DNA of 64,000 nt from Pseudomonas fluvialis (GCF_014207935.1 NZ_JACHLL010000003.1:74265-138264), one strand, 5' to 3'; positions 43,498-55,733 are shown, numbered from the stretch's first letter. The notes: a model not told the origin generated them from the letters alone. Numbers and translations: made by a program.

Positions 43498-43624
43498 CAG
43501 GCATCTCCGGACAGAGCGCCGATTATAGCCGCAGCCGCGACGCAATCTCAGGCCAAACTGGCCCGGAATGACTTGTACCAACGTTCCACTTTTACAGTAG
43601 GGTGTGGCAAAAAAAGGATCGGCC

Positions 43625-45604
43625 ATGCCTCGCCTCGCCTCTCTCTGCATCCCCCTGCTCTGCCTGCTGCTGAGTGCCTGTAGCGGTGTCAGTCTGGATT
43701 ACCGCTTTGCCACCCTTGCCGCCAAGCCGCTGCCCGCGCAGCAAGCTGCGCTGCTGGGCGCCGTGCAGGAAGTGGACATCACACCGCCACCGGGTCTGCC
43801 CAAGGCCGGATTCTCCACCTGGGCCGAGACTGGCGACGGTTTTCGCACCCGCCTCAAGGCTCGGGTGTTCTATCTGCGTCCCAAGGGCAGTCAGCCACTG
43901 GTGCTGATCCAGAGCGACCTGCTGGCCGGATCGGAAATCCTCCACGCGGCGCTCGCCTCGCGTCTGGCGCGGATCAGCGAGATCGCCCCGCAGAACCTGG
44001 TGCTGGCCGCCAACCACACCCACGCCGCGCCCGGGCAGTACTTCGGCAGCGACTTCTACAACCTGCACGCGAGCAACGCCGGCGGCTTCGATCCGCGCTG
44101 GTTCGAGTTCCTCGCTGGCCGACTGGAAAGTGCCGTACTCAAGGCGCGCGAGGTACTGCGCCCGGCACGCATTGCCGTCGGCCAGCGCGAGGTCTGGGGG
44201 CTGACGCGCAACCGCTCGCTGGAACCCTATCTGGCCAACCCCGAGGTCACCGACAAGACCACCACCATCTTTCAGGCCATCAACCCAGACCTGACCCTGG
44301 TGCGCATCGACCTGCAGGAGCCGAGCGGCGCCTACCGCCCCGCCGGCGCCTTTGCCAGCTTCTCCATCCACGGCACCGGCATCGGCTCGGACACCGGCTT
44401 CTACCATGCGGATGTCTGGGCCTATATCGCCAATGAAGCCGCATGGCGCGTGCAGCAGCGCTATGGTCTGACCGATAAGCCAGTGCTCGGCGCCTTCGAA
44501 GCCACCCATGGCGACGTGGCACCCAACGAGCGCCCCAGGCAAATCGGCTATGCCGAAGCCCGCCGTGTGGGCCGCGCCATTGGCGAGCAGGCCTTCGAAC
44601 TGTTCCACGATCTGGATGATCGGCTGCGCGACGACCTGCCGCTGCGCAGCGCCCTGCGCGAAGTGGACGTGCTGGCCCAGCCGAGCATCGGCACCGCGCA
44701 TCTTTGCCAGCCCGCCGTTGGCGCCGCGCTGGCCGCCGGCGCCCATGAGCACCGCTCGCCGCTGATCTGGTACCTGCCCTTCATCCATCCAGGGCAACCG
44801 CGCACCTTCTTCACGGACACCTGCCAGGGTGCCAAACACTGGCTGGGCGGTGCCTGGCTGCAGCCGCTGATCCTGCCCACGGAACAGTTCCCCCATCGCC
44901 TGCTCCTGCAGACCCTGCAGATTGGTGACAGCTACTGGGCCATGCTGCCTTTCGAGGTCACCACCATGAGTGGCCGTCAGATCGAAACGCGCATGCGTGC
45001 CACGCTGAAGGACGCCGGCGTACACAACGGTCTGGTCGTGGTCAGCAGCGTGGCCAATGGCTACACCGGCTACGTCACCACCCCCGCCGAATATGGCCTG
45101 CAGCACTACGAGGGCGGGCACACCCTCTACGGACCGCAGACCGCGCCCTTCCTCGCCGCCCATAGCGCAGAACTGCTCGACGAGATGCTGGCGCGCGAGA
45201 GTTTCGCCGATCTGCCGGATAGCCGAGAGTTCAGCCTGGCCAGCCGGCGTTTCTGGCCCGACGTCGATGGCCACCAGCATCCTCGCGAACTGCTGAGTAC
45301 AGGCTCTGACAGTGAAGGTGGCGAGGCTTATCTGGCCGTACGCTGGCGGGATCAGGCACCGGAGGCCATGGCCTTCGACCAGCCACTGCTGGCGGTTGAG
45401 GTGCTGCATGACGGACGCTGGCAGCCGCTGCTGCGCGATGGTCGCATCGAGGATGATCAGGGCTTCGACCTGGCCGTGCGCTGGATCGGTGGGCGCGACT
45501 ATGAGGCGCGCTGGTACAAGCCTACCTCACAGTCTGCAGCGCCTCTGCGCCTGCGCATTGCCCCCCGAGGCGGGCGAGAGGCAATGCTGGTACCTCTGCC
45601 CTGA
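43625..45604 (+). CDS. Neutral/alkaline ceramidase-like lipoprotein
   Basis: This 659-residue protein begins with a lipoprotein signal (lipobox LSAC, Cys19), unlike the secreted ceramidase. Family features are GAVQEVDITPPPG near the start of the catalytic domain, the zinc-ligand-like ANHTHAAPGQY (His131 or His133) and SIHGTGIG (His249). The amidase hexapeptide known as GDVSPN is here GDVAPN (residues 296-301), so the expected nucleophilic Ser is Ala299. It could therefore be inactive, act on another substrate, or use a different residue. AAGGA lies 6 bases before the ATG, and the earlier ATG at 43604 is less likely. It converges on the chemoreceptor gene. Confidence 0.85.
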   Translation: MPRLASLCIPLLCLLLSACSGVSLDYRFATLAAKPLPAQQAALLGAVQEVDITPPPGLPKAGFSTWAETGDGFRTRLKARVFYLRPKGSQPLVLIQSDLLAGSEILHAALASRLARISEIAPQNLVLAANHTHAAPGQYFGSDFYNLHASNAGGFDPRWFEFLAGRLESAVLKAREVLRPARIAVGQREVWGLTRNRSLEPYLANPEVTDKTTTIFQAINPDLTLVRIDLQEPSGAYRPAGAFASFSIHGTGIGSDTGFYHADVWAYIANEAAWRVQQRYGLTDKPVLGAFEATHGDVAPNERPRQIGYAEARRVGRAIGEQAFELFHDLDDRLRDDLPLRSALREVDVLAQPSIGTAHLCQPAVGAALAAGAHEHRSPLIWYLPFIHPGQPRTFFTDTCQGAKHWLGGAWLQPLILPTEQFPHRLLLQTLQIGDSYWAMLPFEVTTMSGRQIETRMRATLKDAGVHNGLVVVSSVANGYTGYVTTPAEYGLQHYEGGHTLYGPQTAPFLAAHSAELLDEMLARESFADLPDSREFSLASRRFWPDVDGHQHPRELLSTGSDSEGGEAYLAVRWRDQAPEAMAFDQPLLAVEVLHDGRWQPLLRDGRIEDDQGFDLAVRWIGGRDYEARWYKPTSQSAAPLRLRIAPRGGREAMLVPLP

Positions 45605-45608
45605 GCAG

Positions 45609-47570
45609 TCAGATCTGAAACTGCTTGATCAACTGGCCCAATCGGGTTTCCAGCTTATCGAGGCTTTGACTCGCTACCATGACCTCCTGAACCGAGGCAT
45701 GGTTGCGCTCGCCAAGCCTGCTGGCTCGATCAATGCCGCTCCCGGCATCAGCCGCCATCGAAGCCTGGCTATCGGCGTATTGTCTGATTCGCAACACGCT
45801 CTGATCAATCTGATCAATGACGCCGTTCACCGCTTGCAAGGTGCTGCGGGTCTCCGCAGCACAACGGGCAGCGTGCTCCAGCGCTTCCCGACTATCGTGC
45901 ATAAGCTGCAGCGAGGCCTGAGCATTGCGCTGCAAGGTCTGCACAATCTCTTCAATCTCAACTGTGGATTGCTGCGTCCGCCCAGCCAATGAGCGAACCT
46001 CATCCGCCACCACCGCAAATCCCCGCCCCTGCTCTCCAGCCCTGGCTGCCTCGATGGCGGCGTTAAGCGCGAGCAGATTGGTCTGTTCGGCAATTGCGCG
46101 AATGACCCCCACAACCGATCCGATCTGCCCACTGTCACTTTGCAGGGTCTCAATGACGTGAGCGAGGCTGGAGAACTGCTGATCAAGAGCCTGCATGGCA
46201 ACTTGGTTGTCATCAACACGGGACTGCCCCTGCAGGGCTGCCTGACGGGCTGACTGGGAATGCTCAGCGCCCTCCCCTGCACACTGTTTGAGCGCCGCAC
46301 TCTGCTCTGCCAACTGGCTTATTTGGCTTGCTGCAGCACGGTTTTCCGCAAGCTGCTCCGACACATCCGAGTGCACGCAGCTCACGGAATCGCGCATCGC
46401 CACCACCGCTTGATCGAGGGTAGAAACTGAGGTGGATACCTCAGCAACCGTGCAACGAATTCTCTCTGCAAACGTGTTGAAGGACTTCGCCAACTGACCA
46501 AGATCTTCGGCCGAGGTAACCGGCAAACGCCGAGTCAAATCACCTTCACCTTCAGCGACATCCTGCAAGGCTCGCGTCAATCGCCACAACGCACGGCTCA
46601 GTGCGCGTCCGACCATCCATGACAGCCCTCCGCCCAGGCACAAGGCCAAGACAACCGCTAGCCATAACCACCGGTTGGTCTGATCGGCCATGCTGCCAGC
46701 TTCCTGACCGGCAGTACCCATTGCCTCCAGCAACACGCGCTGTAAAGCACTGGCCTGCTCGCCAATGCGCGCATCCAACGTTTCCATTTGAGCAACCGCC
46801 TGCTTGCGCCGCTCAATCAACTGAATCAATTGTTCCGCAGCCTGCCGGTACTGACCTAACTCCAGCAACGCTCGTTCCATGGACTGTTTGGTTCGATCCG
46901 AACTGGTTCGATCACGCAGCACAGACATTTTGCTCTGGGCATCAGCCAGCTCGGTTAAAGCCTTCTTTGCTTGCTCGGCCCGTTGCTCCTGCAAGAACTG
47001 GTACAACGACTGGCTTCCCAGCAGGAGGTGGCTCATGGAGGCACTGCTGTAAAACACCGCATCCAGGTTAAAACTCTGCTGGGCAGCCACCAGCGTGGCA
47101 GACAGCTCTTTCTCAACCTGAGGCCCATGCTGATCCAGGCCCTCCTGCTGCAAAACACGCTGCTGACGACTCAACTGAACCAGTGTTTCACTGAAAAGCT
47201 GCCGATACTGGCTATAGCTCTGCTCGACCTCTGCCAAACGCGACGCTTCGCCCACTAGCTGCAAGCTGCTGCGAGAGGCATCCAAAGCCTGCTGCAGGGC
47301 CTTATCCAACTGAGAAAAACGAGTTTCCAAAGCAGGCTCACCGGTTCGTAGATACTGCTGAACAGTGTTTTTCAGATGCCCCATTTCCTCGGCGACGCGA
47401 GCGGCCTGCTGAACGCCAGGGCCCAGTTTCTCGCTGACTAACGCTACGCGGCTGGCAACCTGTTCCAGCGAAAAGGTGGACAGCGCACCTAGCAGTACCA
47501 GCAGCAGCCCCATCAGAATAGGGGCAACGGCCAACTTGTAGGCCACCGACCAGTCTTTGAAACCGCGCAT
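45609..47570 (-). CDS. Methyl-accepting chemotaxis protein
   Basis: This 653-residue chemoreceptor has membrane helices at about residues 12-33 and 300-322. They bracket a ~270-residue all-helical periplasmic sensor domain, long enough for a helical-bimodular or two-bundle type. HAMP follows ([20 protein letters not shown]) and then a signalling domain whose tip contains [18 protein letters not shown]. It lacks a C-terminal CheR-docking pentapeptide. The ATG at 47570 has GGGAGG 5 bases upstream. The ligand is unknown. A FliA-type promoter lies upstream. Base composition is somewhat lower in GC than the neighbours. Confidence 0.92.
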   Translation of the reverse strand: MRGFKDWSVAYKLAVAPILMGLLLVLLGALSTFSLEQVASRVALVSEKLGPGVQQAARVAEEMGHLKNTVQQYLRTGEPALETRFSQLDKALQQALDASRSSLQLVGEASRLAEVEQSYSQYRQLFSETLVQLSRQQRVLQQEGLDQHGPQVEKELSATLVAAQQSFNLDAVFYSSASMSHLLLGSQSLYQFLQEQRAEQAKKALTELADAQSKMSVLRDRTSSDRTKQSMERALLELGQYRQAAEQLIQLIERRKQAVAQMETLDARIGEQASALQRVLLEAMGTAGQEAGSMADQTNRWLWLAVVLALCLGGGLSWMVGRALSRALWRLTRALQDVAEGEGDLTRRLPVTSAEDLGQLAKSFNTFAERIRCTVAEVSTSVSTLDQAVVAMRDSVSCVHSDVSEQLAENRAAASQISQLAEQSAALKQCAGEGAEHSQSARQAALQGQSRVDDNQVAMQALDQQFSSLAHVIETLQSDSGQIGSVVGVIRAIAEQTNLLALNAAIEAARAGEQGRGFAVVADEVRSLAGRTQQSTVEIEEIVQTLQRNAQASLQLMHDSREALEHAARCAAETRSTLQAVNGVIDQIDQSVLRIRQYADSQASMAADAGSGIDRASRLGERNHASVQEVMVASQSLDKLETRLGQLIKQFQI

Positions 47571-47598
47571 ACATACCTCCCACGACGACACCTGTATG

Positions 47599-47625
47599 GG
47601 ATCGGCGATCAAAACGGTTTCTGTA
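47599..47625 (-). promoter_or_regulatory. FliA (sigma-28) type promoter of the chemoreceptor gene
   Basis: On the minus strand TACAGAAA is followed after 11 bases by GCCGATCC. The flagellar sigma consensus is TAAAGTTT-N11-GCCGATAA. The -10 matches at 6 of 8 and the -35 core TAAAG at 4 of 5. It lies 29-55 bases before the start codon. Confidence 0.6.
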
Positions 47626-47650
47626 GTCTAGGCAAGAAATCACAGGCACA

Positions 47651-47678
47651 AAAAAGCCCGCCAGAAGGCGGGCTTTTT
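47651..47678. terminator. Terminator closing the sdh-suc cluster
   Basis: A 12-base stem AAAAAGCCCGCC/GGCGGGCTTTTT has an AGAA loop, 13 bases after the sucD stop. On the minus strand the hairpin runs into TTTTTTG. It also insulates the chemoreceptor gene. Confidence 0.95.
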
Positions 47679-47691
47679 CAAGGCAGCAAGC

Positions 47692-48573
47692 TTATTTCAA
47701 TGACCAACCTGTCACTTCTGCCAGCGCCTTGCCGATGTCGGCCAGGGAACGCACGGTTTTGACACCAGCGTCCTGCAGGGCGGCGAACTTCTCGTCCGCA
47801 GTGCCCTTGCCACCGGAGATGATGGCGCCGGCGTGACCCATGCGCTTGCCGGGCGGTGCGGTGACACCGGCGATGTAGGACACCACCGGTTTGGTCACGT
47901 TGGCCTTGATGTAGGCTGCGGCTTCTTCTTCAGCGCTACCGCCGATCTCACCGATCATGACGATCGCTTCGGTCTTCGGGTCTTCCTGGAACAGCTTCAG
48001 GATGTCGATGAAGTTGGAGCCCGGGATCGGGTCGCCGCCGATGCCCACGCAGGTGGACTGGCCAAAGCCGGCGTCGGTGGTCTGCTTCACGGCTTCATAG
48101 GTCAGGGTGCCGGAACGCGACACGATGCCTACCTTGCCCGGCAGGTGGATGTGACCCGGCATGATGCCGATCTTGCACTCACCGGGAGTGATGACGCCCG
48201 GGCAGTTCGGGCCGATCAGGCGTACGCCCAGCTCGTCGCACTTGACCTTGGCGTCCAGCATGTCGAGGGTCGGGATGCCTTCGGTGATGCACACGATCAG
48301 CTTGATGCCGCCGTTGGCCGCTTCCAGGATCGAGTCCTTGCAGAACGGAGCCGGAACGTAGATCACGGACGCATCGGCGCCGGTGGCTTCGACAGCTTCC
48401 TTGACGGTGTTGAACACCGGCAGGCCCAGGTGGGTGGTGCCACCCTTGCCTGGAGTCACGCCGCCGACCATCTGGGTGCCGTAGGCGATGGCCTGTTCGG
48501 AATGGAAAGTACCTTGCGAGCCTGTGAAGCCCTGGCAGATGACCTTGGTGTCTTTATTGATCAGGACGCTCAT
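47692..48573 (-). CDS. sucD: Succinyl-CoA synthetase alpha subunit
   Basis: This 293-residue subunit of the TCA enzyme converts succinyl-CoA to succinate with ATP/GTP formation. The CoA-binding N-terminus is [19 protein letters not shown]. The phosphorylated His247 lies in [28 protein letters not shown] is conserved. Its start and the sucC stop share one base. It is the last gene of the cluster, directly before the terminator. Confidence 0.98.
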   Translation of the reverse strand: MSVLINKDTKVICQGFTGSQGTFHSEQAIAYGTQMVGGVTPGKGGTTHLGLPVFNTVKEAVEATGADASVIYVPAPFCKDSILEAANGGIKLIVCITEGIPTLDMLDAKVKCDELGVRLIGPNCPGVITPGECKIGIMPGHIHLPGKVGIVSRSGTLTYEAVKQTTDAGFGQSTCVGIGGDPIPGSNFIDILKLFQEDPKTEAIVMIGEIGGSAEEEAAAYIKANVTKPVVSYIAGVTAPPGKRMGHAGAIISGGKGTADEKFAALQDAGVKTVRSLADIGKALAEVTGWSLK

Positions 48574-49739
48574 TACTTGCCCTCCGCAGCTTTGACAACT
48601 TGCACAGCCGCATCGGTCAGGCTGGTTGCCGCGATGATGTTCAGGCCGCTTTCGGCCAGGACCTTGGCGCCCAGTTCAGCGTTGTTGCCTTCCAGACGAA
48701 CCACGACCGGAATCTTCACGCCGACTTCTTTCACGGCGCCGATGATGCCTTCGGCGATCATGTCGCAACGCACGATGCCGCCGAAGATGTTGACCAGTAC
48801 GGCCGCGACATTGCTGTCGGACAGAATGATCTTGAACGCTTCGGTCACGCGCTCTTTGGTCGCGCCACCGCCTACGTCGAGGAAGTTGGCTGGCTTGCCG
48901 CCGTGCAGGTTGACGATGTCCATGGTACCCATGGCCAGGCCAGCACCGTTGACCATGCAGCCGATGTTGCCTTCCAGGGCCACGTAGTTCAGTTCGAACT
49001 TGGCCGCGTGGGCTTCGCGCGGATCGTCCTGCGACGCGTCATGCATGGCGCGCAGCTTCGGCTGGCGATACATGGCGTTGCTGTCGATGTTGATCTTGGC
49101 ATCCAGGCAGTGCAGGTTGCCGTCTTTCTTGATCACCAGCGGGTTCACTTCCAGCAGTGCCAGGTCGTAGTCCTGGAACAGCTTGGCCAGGCCAACGAAG
49201 ATGGCCGTGAACTGCTTGATCTGGTCGCCTTGCAGGCCCAGCTGGAAGGCCAGCTCGCGGCCCTGGTAAGGCTGTGCGCCTACCAGCGGATCGATAGTGG
49301 CTTTCAGAATCTTTTCGGGAGTGTCGTGAGCGACTTTCTCGATATCCACGCCACCTTCAGTGGAGGCCATGAACACGATGCGGCGGCTGGAGCGATCCAC
49401 CACGGCGCCAAGGTACAGTTCCTTGGCAATATCAGTGCAGGATTCCACCAGAATCTTGCTGACCGGCTGACCATTGGCGTCAGTCTGATAAGTGACCAGA
49501 CGCTTGCCCAGCCACTGAGCGGCAAAGGCCTTGGCATCTTCCTTGTTGCGAACCAGCTTGACCCCGCCCGCTTTGCCGCGACCACCGGCGTGCACCTGGG
49601 CTTTGACTACCCACTCGCTGCCACCAATCTTGTCGCAGGCCGCTGCGGCCTCTTCCGGGGTGTCTACGGCGAAGCCTTTGGATACCGGCAACCCGTATTC
49701 AGCGAACAGCTGCTTACCCTGATACTCGTGGAGATTCAT
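48573..49739 (-). CDS. sucC: Succinyl-CoA synthetase beta subunit
   Basis: This 388-residue ATP-grasp subunit begins [20 protein letters not shown]. It contains [17 protein letters not shown], the nucleotide-binding [11 protein letters not shown] and the C-terminal [13 protein letters not shown] power-helix region. It pairs with SucD. A 206-base gap separates it from lpd, longer than the other internal gaps. That gap contains two strong hairpins, so sucCD may have a processed or separately controlled transcript. Confidence 0.98.
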   Translation of the reverse strand: MNLHEYQGKQLFAEYGLPVSKGFAVDTPEEAAAACDKIGGSEWVVKAQVHAGGRGKAGGVKLVRNKEDAKAFAAQWLGKRLVTYQTDANGQPVSKILVESCTDIAKELYLGAVVDRSSRRIVFMASTEGGVDIEKVAHDTPEKILKATIDPLVGAQPYQGRELAFQLGLQGDQIKQFTAIFVGLAKLFQDYDLALLEVNPLVIKKDGNLHCLDAKINIDSNAMYRQPKLRAMHDASQDDPREAHAAKFELNYVALEGNIGCMVNGAGLAMGTMDIVNLHGGKPANFLDVGGGATKERVTEAFKIILSDSNVAAVLVNIFGGIVRCDMIAEGIIGAVKEVGVKIPVVVRLEGNNAELGAKVLAESGLNIIAATSLTDAAVQVVKAAEGK

Positions 49740-49879
49740 GCTTTTCTACCGTCTGTGTTTTGGTATTGCGCATACGATGCTGCGCTCGTGGCGCCGCATC
49801 ACCTGTGACCACATGGGTGGTCGGATGAACTTTCCGACAGCGAGCTAGGCTTGCTGCGGGCAATCCACCCTGGTTCTGC

Positions 49880-49939
49880 GCCCGCGGCAAGCCGCGGGCT
49901 TGAATCAACCGATCGACGTGGCGGCGCACTGGCGCCGCC
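49880..49939 (-). repeat. Two GC-rich hairpins between lpd and sucC
   Basis: Arms GCCCGCGGC/GCCGCGGGC with a 2-base loop (49880-49899) and GGCGGCGC/GCGCCGCC with a 4-base loop (49920-49939) follow the lpd stop in the direction of transcription. Neither has a U-tract. They probably stabilise the upstream mRNA or attenuate sucCD rather than end transcription. Confidence 0.55.
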
Positions 49940-49945
49940 AACGCC

Positions 49946-51430
<1,485 letters not shown>

Positions 51431-51450
51431 TCAAGCGGCTGGCAGTCGGA

Positions 51451-52671
51451 TCAGATATCCAGCAGCAGGCGTGCCGGGTCTTCCAGCAGGTTCTTGATGG
51501 TCACCAGGAAGCTCACGGCTTCCTTGCCATCGATCAGACGGTGATCGTATGACAGCGCCAGGTACATCATCGGACGGATCACGACCTGGCCGTTGACGGC
51601 CATCGGACGTTGAATGATGTTGTGCATGCCCAGGATGGCGGCCTGCGGCGGGTTGACGATCGGGGTCGACATCATCGAACCGAAAGTACCGCCATTGGTG
51701 ATGGTGAAGGTGCCACCGGTCATCTCGTCGATCGACAGCTTGCCTTCTTTGGCCTTCTTGCCAAAGGTGGCGATGCCGTTCTCGACTTCGGCCAGGCTCA
51801 TCAGCTCGGCATTACGCAGTACCGGCACCACCAGGCCACGATCACTGGACACGGCCACGCCGATGTCCTGGTAGCCGTGGTAGACAATGTCATTGCCATC
51901 AATCGAGGCATTGACCGCCGGGAAGCGCTTGAGCGCCTCGACCGCCGCCTTGACGAAGAACGACATGAAGCCCAGGCGTACGCCATTGTGGGTCTTCTCG
52001 AACAGGTCCTTGTACTTCGAACGCAGGGCCATGACTTCGGTCATGTCGACTTCGTTGAAGGTAGTCAGCATGGCCATGGACGACTGGGCTTCGACCAGGC
52101 GCTCGGCGATCTTGGCGCGCAGGCGGGTCATCGGTACGCGCTTCTCGGCGCGGTCACCTGCAGCAAACATCGGAGCTTCGACGGCAGGAGCCGCCGGCTT
52201 GGCCGCTGGTGCCGGCGCGGCGGCCTTGGCAGCTGCTGCAGCCACGGCGTCTTCCTTGGTCACTCGACCGCCTTTGCCGGTACCGGCAATGCTGTTCGGG
52301 TTCAGGCCGCTTTCTTCGGCGATCTTGCGCGCGGCCGGTGAGAGGATGGCGTCTTGGGCGGCAGCTGCCGGAGCAGCGGCCTGCGCGGCTACGGCCGGAG
52401 CCGGAGCGGCGGCAACCGGAGCGGAAGCCGTGGCGGAGGTGTCGAGCTTGCCCAGCAGTTCGCCGGAAAGCACGGTATCACCCGCGTTCTTGACGATTTC
52501 CACCAGCACGCCGTCGGCTTCGGCCAGTACTTCCATGACGACCTTGTCGGTTTCGATATCGACGATCAGCTCATCACGCTTGACCGCCTCGCCCGGCTGC
52601 TTGTGCCAGGTGGCCACGGTGCCGTCGGCAACCGATTCCGGGAAGGTAGGGGCTTTGATTTCGATAGCCAT
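51451..52671 (-). CDS. sucB: Dihydrolipoyl succinyltransferase (E2)
   Basis: This 406-residue E2 component has an N-terminal lipoyl domain with the modified Lys43 ([10 protein letters not shown]). An Ala/Pro-rich linker follows, then the peripheral-subunit-binding domain ([20 protein letters not shown]), a second Ala-rich linker and the catalytic domain ending [16 protein letters not shown] with the active-site His. There is one lipoyl domain, as in other bacterial SucB. It lies 43 bases after sucA. Confidence 0.98.
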   Translation of the reverse strand: MAIEIKAPTFPESVADGTVATWHKQPGEAVKRDELIVDIETDKVVMEVLAEADGVLVEIVKNAGDTVLSGELLGKLDTSATASAPVAAAPAPAVAAQAAAPAAAAQDAILSPAARKIAEESGLNPNSIAGTGKGGRVTKEDAVAAAAAKAAAPAPAAKPAAPAVEAPMFAAGDRAEKRVPMTRLRAKIAERLVEAQSSMAMLTTFNEVDMTEVMALRSKYKDLFEKTHNGVRLGFMSFFVKAAVEALKRFPAVNASIDGNDIVYHGYQDIGVAVSSDRGLVVPVLRNAELMSLAEVENGIATFGKKAKEGKLSIDEMTGGTFTITNGGTFGSMMSTPIVNPPQAAILGMHNIIQRPMAVNGQVVIRPMMYLALSYDHRLIDGKEAVSFLVTIKNLLEDPARLLLDI

Positions 52672-52714
52672 TTTTTCGTTGTCCTGTTTATTCGGTTTCT
52701 AGCGCGCGAAGGCG

Positions 52715-55546
52715 TTACACAGTAAAGGCGTCGTTGAGCAGCTTTTCCTGCTGCTCGGCGTGCATCGAGGCATACCCACAAGCCGGAGCCGCCGAAGCGT
52801 CGCGACCGGCGTACTGCAGGAACAGCTCCTTCTTGTGCGCGCTGGCAACCCGGCGCATGTGATGCTGACTGCAATACCAGGCACCCTGGTTCATCGGCTC
52901 TTCCTGGCACCAGACGATGTGCTTGAGGTTCTTGTACGGGGCCAGAGCCTCGGTCAGGTCTTCCTCAGGGAACGGATACAACTGTTCGATGCGCACAATC
53001 GCAATATCATCACGTTGTTCTGCACGACGTTTTTCCAGGAGGTCGTAGTAGACCTTGCCGCTGCACAGAACCAGACGCGTTACTTTCTTCGCTTCCAGCG
53101 CATCGACCTCGCCCAGTACGGTCTGGAACGAGCCTTCGGCCAGATCTTCCAGCGTCGAGATGGCCAACTTATGCCGCAGCAGCGACTTCGGGGTCAATGC
53201 GACCAACGGCTTACGCAGCGGGCGGATAACCTGACGACGCAGCATGTGATAGACCTGCGCCGGCGTGGTCGGCACGCAGACCTGCATGTTGTGTTCGGCA
53301 CACAATTGCAGGTAACGCTCCAGACGCGCCGAGCTGTGCTCCGGGCCCTGACCTTCATAGCCATGCGGCAGCAGCATGGTCAGGCCGCACAGGCGACCCC
53401 ACTTGTGCTCGCCGCTGGAAATGAACTGGTCGAATACCACCTGGGCACCGTTGGCAAAATCGCCGAACTGCGCTTCCCAGATCACCAGCGCGTTGGGCGT
53501 GGTGGTGGCGTAGCCGTATTCGAATGCCAGTACAGCCTCCTCGGACAGGTAGGAGTCGTACAGGTCAAATTTTGGCTGACCGTCGTAGAGGTTCTGCAGA
53601 GCGATGTAACGCTCGGCATCCTTCTGGTTGTGCAGCACCGCATGGCGGTGGGAGAAGGTGCCGCGACCGACGTCCTGACCGGTGATGCGCACCGGATGCC
53701 CTTCGGACAGCAGCGTGGCGTACGCCATGGTCTCGGCGAAGCCCCAGTTGATCGGCAGCGCACCGGCGCCCATCTTCTGGCGATCCTCGAGGATCTTGGC
53801 GACCTGACGCTGAACGACGAAACCTTCCGGGATTTCCAGCAGGCGATTGGACAATTCCTGCAGGGTCTTGAGGTTGAAGCGCGTGTCGTGGCGGGCGGTC
53901 CAGGTGTGGCCCAGATAAGGGCGCCAGTCGACGAAGAGCTCCTCGTTCGGCTGTTTGACCAGGCTCTTGACCACATGCTGGCCGTTATCCAGCGCCATGC
54001 GGTACTCGTCGACCTTGGCCTGCACGCGCCCGGCATCCATCACCGCGCTCTGGATCAGGGCATCGGCATATAGCTCGCGGGTGGTGCGCTGCTTACCGAT
54101 CAGCTGATACATCAGCGGCTGGGTGCCGCTCGGCTCATCGGCCTCGTTGTGGCCACGGCGGCGATAACAGACCAGGTCGATGACCACGTCACGCTTGAAC
54201 TGCATGCGGTAATCGACGGCCAACTGGGTGACAAACAGCACCGCTTCCGGATCGTCGCCGTTCACGTGCAGGATCGGCGCCTGGATCATCTTGGCGACGT
54301 CGGTGCAGTACTCAGTGGAACGAGCATCTTCGGCACGACTGGTGGTGAAACCGACCTGGTTGTTGATCACCAGGTGGATGGTGCCGCCCGTTTTGTAGCC
54401 ACGGGTCTGGGACATCTGGAAGGTTTCCATGACCACACCCTGACCGGCAAAGGCCGCGTCACCGTGGATGGAGATCGGCACGACCAGATCACCGTCGGCA
54501 TCCTTGCGGCGATCCTGACGGGCACGCACGGAACCCTCGACCACCGGGGACACGATCTCCAGGTGCGAAGGGTTGAATGCCAGCGCCAGGTGCACTTCGC
54601 CACCAGCGGTCATGACGTTGGAGGAAAAGCCCTGGTGGTATTTCACGTCACCGGAGGAAAGGCCCTGAGCCTGCTTGCCTTCGAACTCGTCGAACAGGTC
54701 ACGCGGGTTCTTGCCCAGGGTGTTGACCAGTACGTTGAGGCGGCCACGGTGGGCCATGCCGATGACGATTTCCTTGGTGCCGTAGGAACCGCAGCGCTGG
54801 ATGATTTCATCGAGCAGCAGAATCAGGCTTTCGCCACCTTCCAGGCCGAAACGCTTGGTGCCCGGGTACTTGGTGCCCAGGTACTTTTCCAGGCCCTCGG
54901 CAGCCGTCAGGCGCTCCAGCAGGTGACCTTTGACCTCCGGCGAAAACGCCGGGCGACCTCGCACGCTCTCCAGACGCTGGGCAAACCACTTGCGCTGTTC
55001 GGAGTCGACGATATGAGTGAACTCGGAGCCGATGGTGCCGCAATAGGTGCTGCGCAGGGCATCATGGATCTCACGCAGGGTCGCCTCATCCTTGCCGATG
55101 AACAGTTCGCCGGTGCGGAAGGTGGTATCGAGATCGGCGTCGGTCAGGCCGTAATGGTTGATCGACAGATCGGCCGGCGACGTACGCTTCCAAAGCCCCA
55201 GCGGATCGAGGCGCGAGGCCTGATGACCACGCATGCGGTAGGCCTGGATGAGACGCAGGACTTCGACCTGCTTCTTCTCATGCTCGGAGCTGACCGAGCC
55301 GGCGGAAACCGGTTGCAGGCGACGCTGATTTTTAGCCAGCAGGATGAAATGGTCACGGACCGTAGAATGCGAAACGTCGGTGGCGGGGTTGCCGTCGGCC
55401 GGCAGTTTCTGGAAATACGTGCGCCACTCTTCTGGCACAGCATTAGGATCGTGCAGGTAGAGCTCATAAAGCTCTTCCACATAGGCAGCATTTCCACCGG
55501 ATAGGTGGGCGCTGTTCCACATGCGCTGCATTACGCTTTCTTGCAT
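52715..55546 (-). CDS. sucA: 2-oxoglutarate dehydrogenase E1 component
   Basis: This 943-residue thiamine-diphosphate decarboxylase begins MQESVMQRMWNSAHLSGGNA. It contains the RGHQASRLDPLG segment, KRFGLEGGESLI, the thiamine motif INGDDPEAV with downstream DLVCYRRRGHNEADEP, and the C-terminal VALTPKSLLRH. All regions expected of the homodimeric E1o are present at usual length. The start ATG is preceded by a 239-base gap from sdhB containing a candidate promoter and a strong hairpin, so sucAB may be transcribed separately as well as with sdh. Confidence 0.98.
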   Translation of the reverse strand: MQESVMQRMWNSAHLSGGNAAYVEELYELYLHDPNAVPEEWRTYFQKLPADGNPATDVSHSTVRDHFILLAKNQRRLQPVSAGSVSSEHEKKQVEVLRLIQAYRMRGHQASRLDPLGLWKRTSPADLSINHYGLTDADLDTTFRTGELFIGKDEATLREIHDALRSTYCGTIGSEFTHIVDSEQRKWFAQRLESVRGRPAFSPEVKGHLLERLTAAEGLEKYLGTKYPGTKRFGLEGGESLILLLDEIIQRCGSYGTKEIVIGMAHRGRLNVLVNTLGKNPRDLFDEFEGKQAQGLSSGDVKYHQGFSSNVMTAGGEVHLALAFNPSHLEIVSPVVEGSVRARQDRRKDADGDLVVPISIHGDAAFAGQGVVMETFQMSQTRGYKTGGTIHLVINNQVGFTTSRAEDARSTEYCTDVAKMIQAPILHVNGDDPEAVLFVTQLAVDYRMQFKRDVVIDLVCYRRRGHNEADEPSGTQPLMYQLIGKQRTTRELYADALIQSAVMDAGRVQAKVDEYRMALDNGQHVVKSLVKQPNEELFVDWRPYLGHTWTARHDTRFNLKTLQELSNRLLEIPEGFVVQRQVAKILEDRQKMGAGALPINWGFAETMAYATLLSEGHPVRITGQDVGRGTFSHRHAVLHNQKDAERYIALQNLYDGQPKFDLYDSYLSEEAVLAFEYGYATTTPNALVIWEAQFGDFANGAQVVFDQFISSGEHKWGRLCGLTMLLPHGYEGQGPEHSSARLERYLQLCAEHNMQVCVPTTPAQVYHMLRRQVIRPLRKPLVALTPKSLLRHKLAISTLEDLAEGSFQTVLGEVDALEAKKVTRLVLCSGKVYYDLLEKRRAEQRDDIAIVRIEQLYPFPEEDLTEALAPYKNLKHIVWCQEEPMNQGAWYCSQHHMRRVASAHKKELFLQYAGRDASAAPACGYASMHAEQQEKLLNDAFTV

Positions 55547-55594
55547 GCTAGGTCACCCTCGATAAGGGGACGCTACCGGCGTGAAACCACGCGG

Positions 55595-55624
55595 CTTATA
55601 AAGTCCAGTGCAGCGACTTGGTAA
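55595..55624 (-). promoter_or_regulatory. Candidate sucA promoter
   Basis: On the minus strand TTACCA (55624-55619) and TATAAG (55600-55595) are spaced by 18 bases. They match the housekeeping -35 at 4 of 6 and the -10 at 5 of 6 positions. Transcription would start about 40 bases before the sucA ATG. Confidence 0.42.
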
Positions 55625-55733
55625 GCCACTACGGGTCCCGCAGATAGTCCGGGTACCAGCCCGGTCGCCCCTGCTGGTCGTCTTCTTTCAGTAAGAACCT
55701 TGGCTTTGTGAGCTGAGGTCCGGGGGGTTAAGA

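Noticed and set aside
43573..43612. Promoter for the ceramidase-like gene (TTGTAC and TACAGT)
   Set aside because: The spacing between the hexamers is only 14 bases, outside the usual 16-18, so I did not list it.
43592..45409. 605-codon minus-strand open frame across the ceramidase-like gene
   Set aside because: It is a shadow of the plus-strand gene, which has a lipoprotein signal and family motifs. The antisense translation is compositionally biased.
54149..55504. 451-codon plus-strand open frame across sucA
   Set aside because: It is antisense to sucA with no start signal or similarity.
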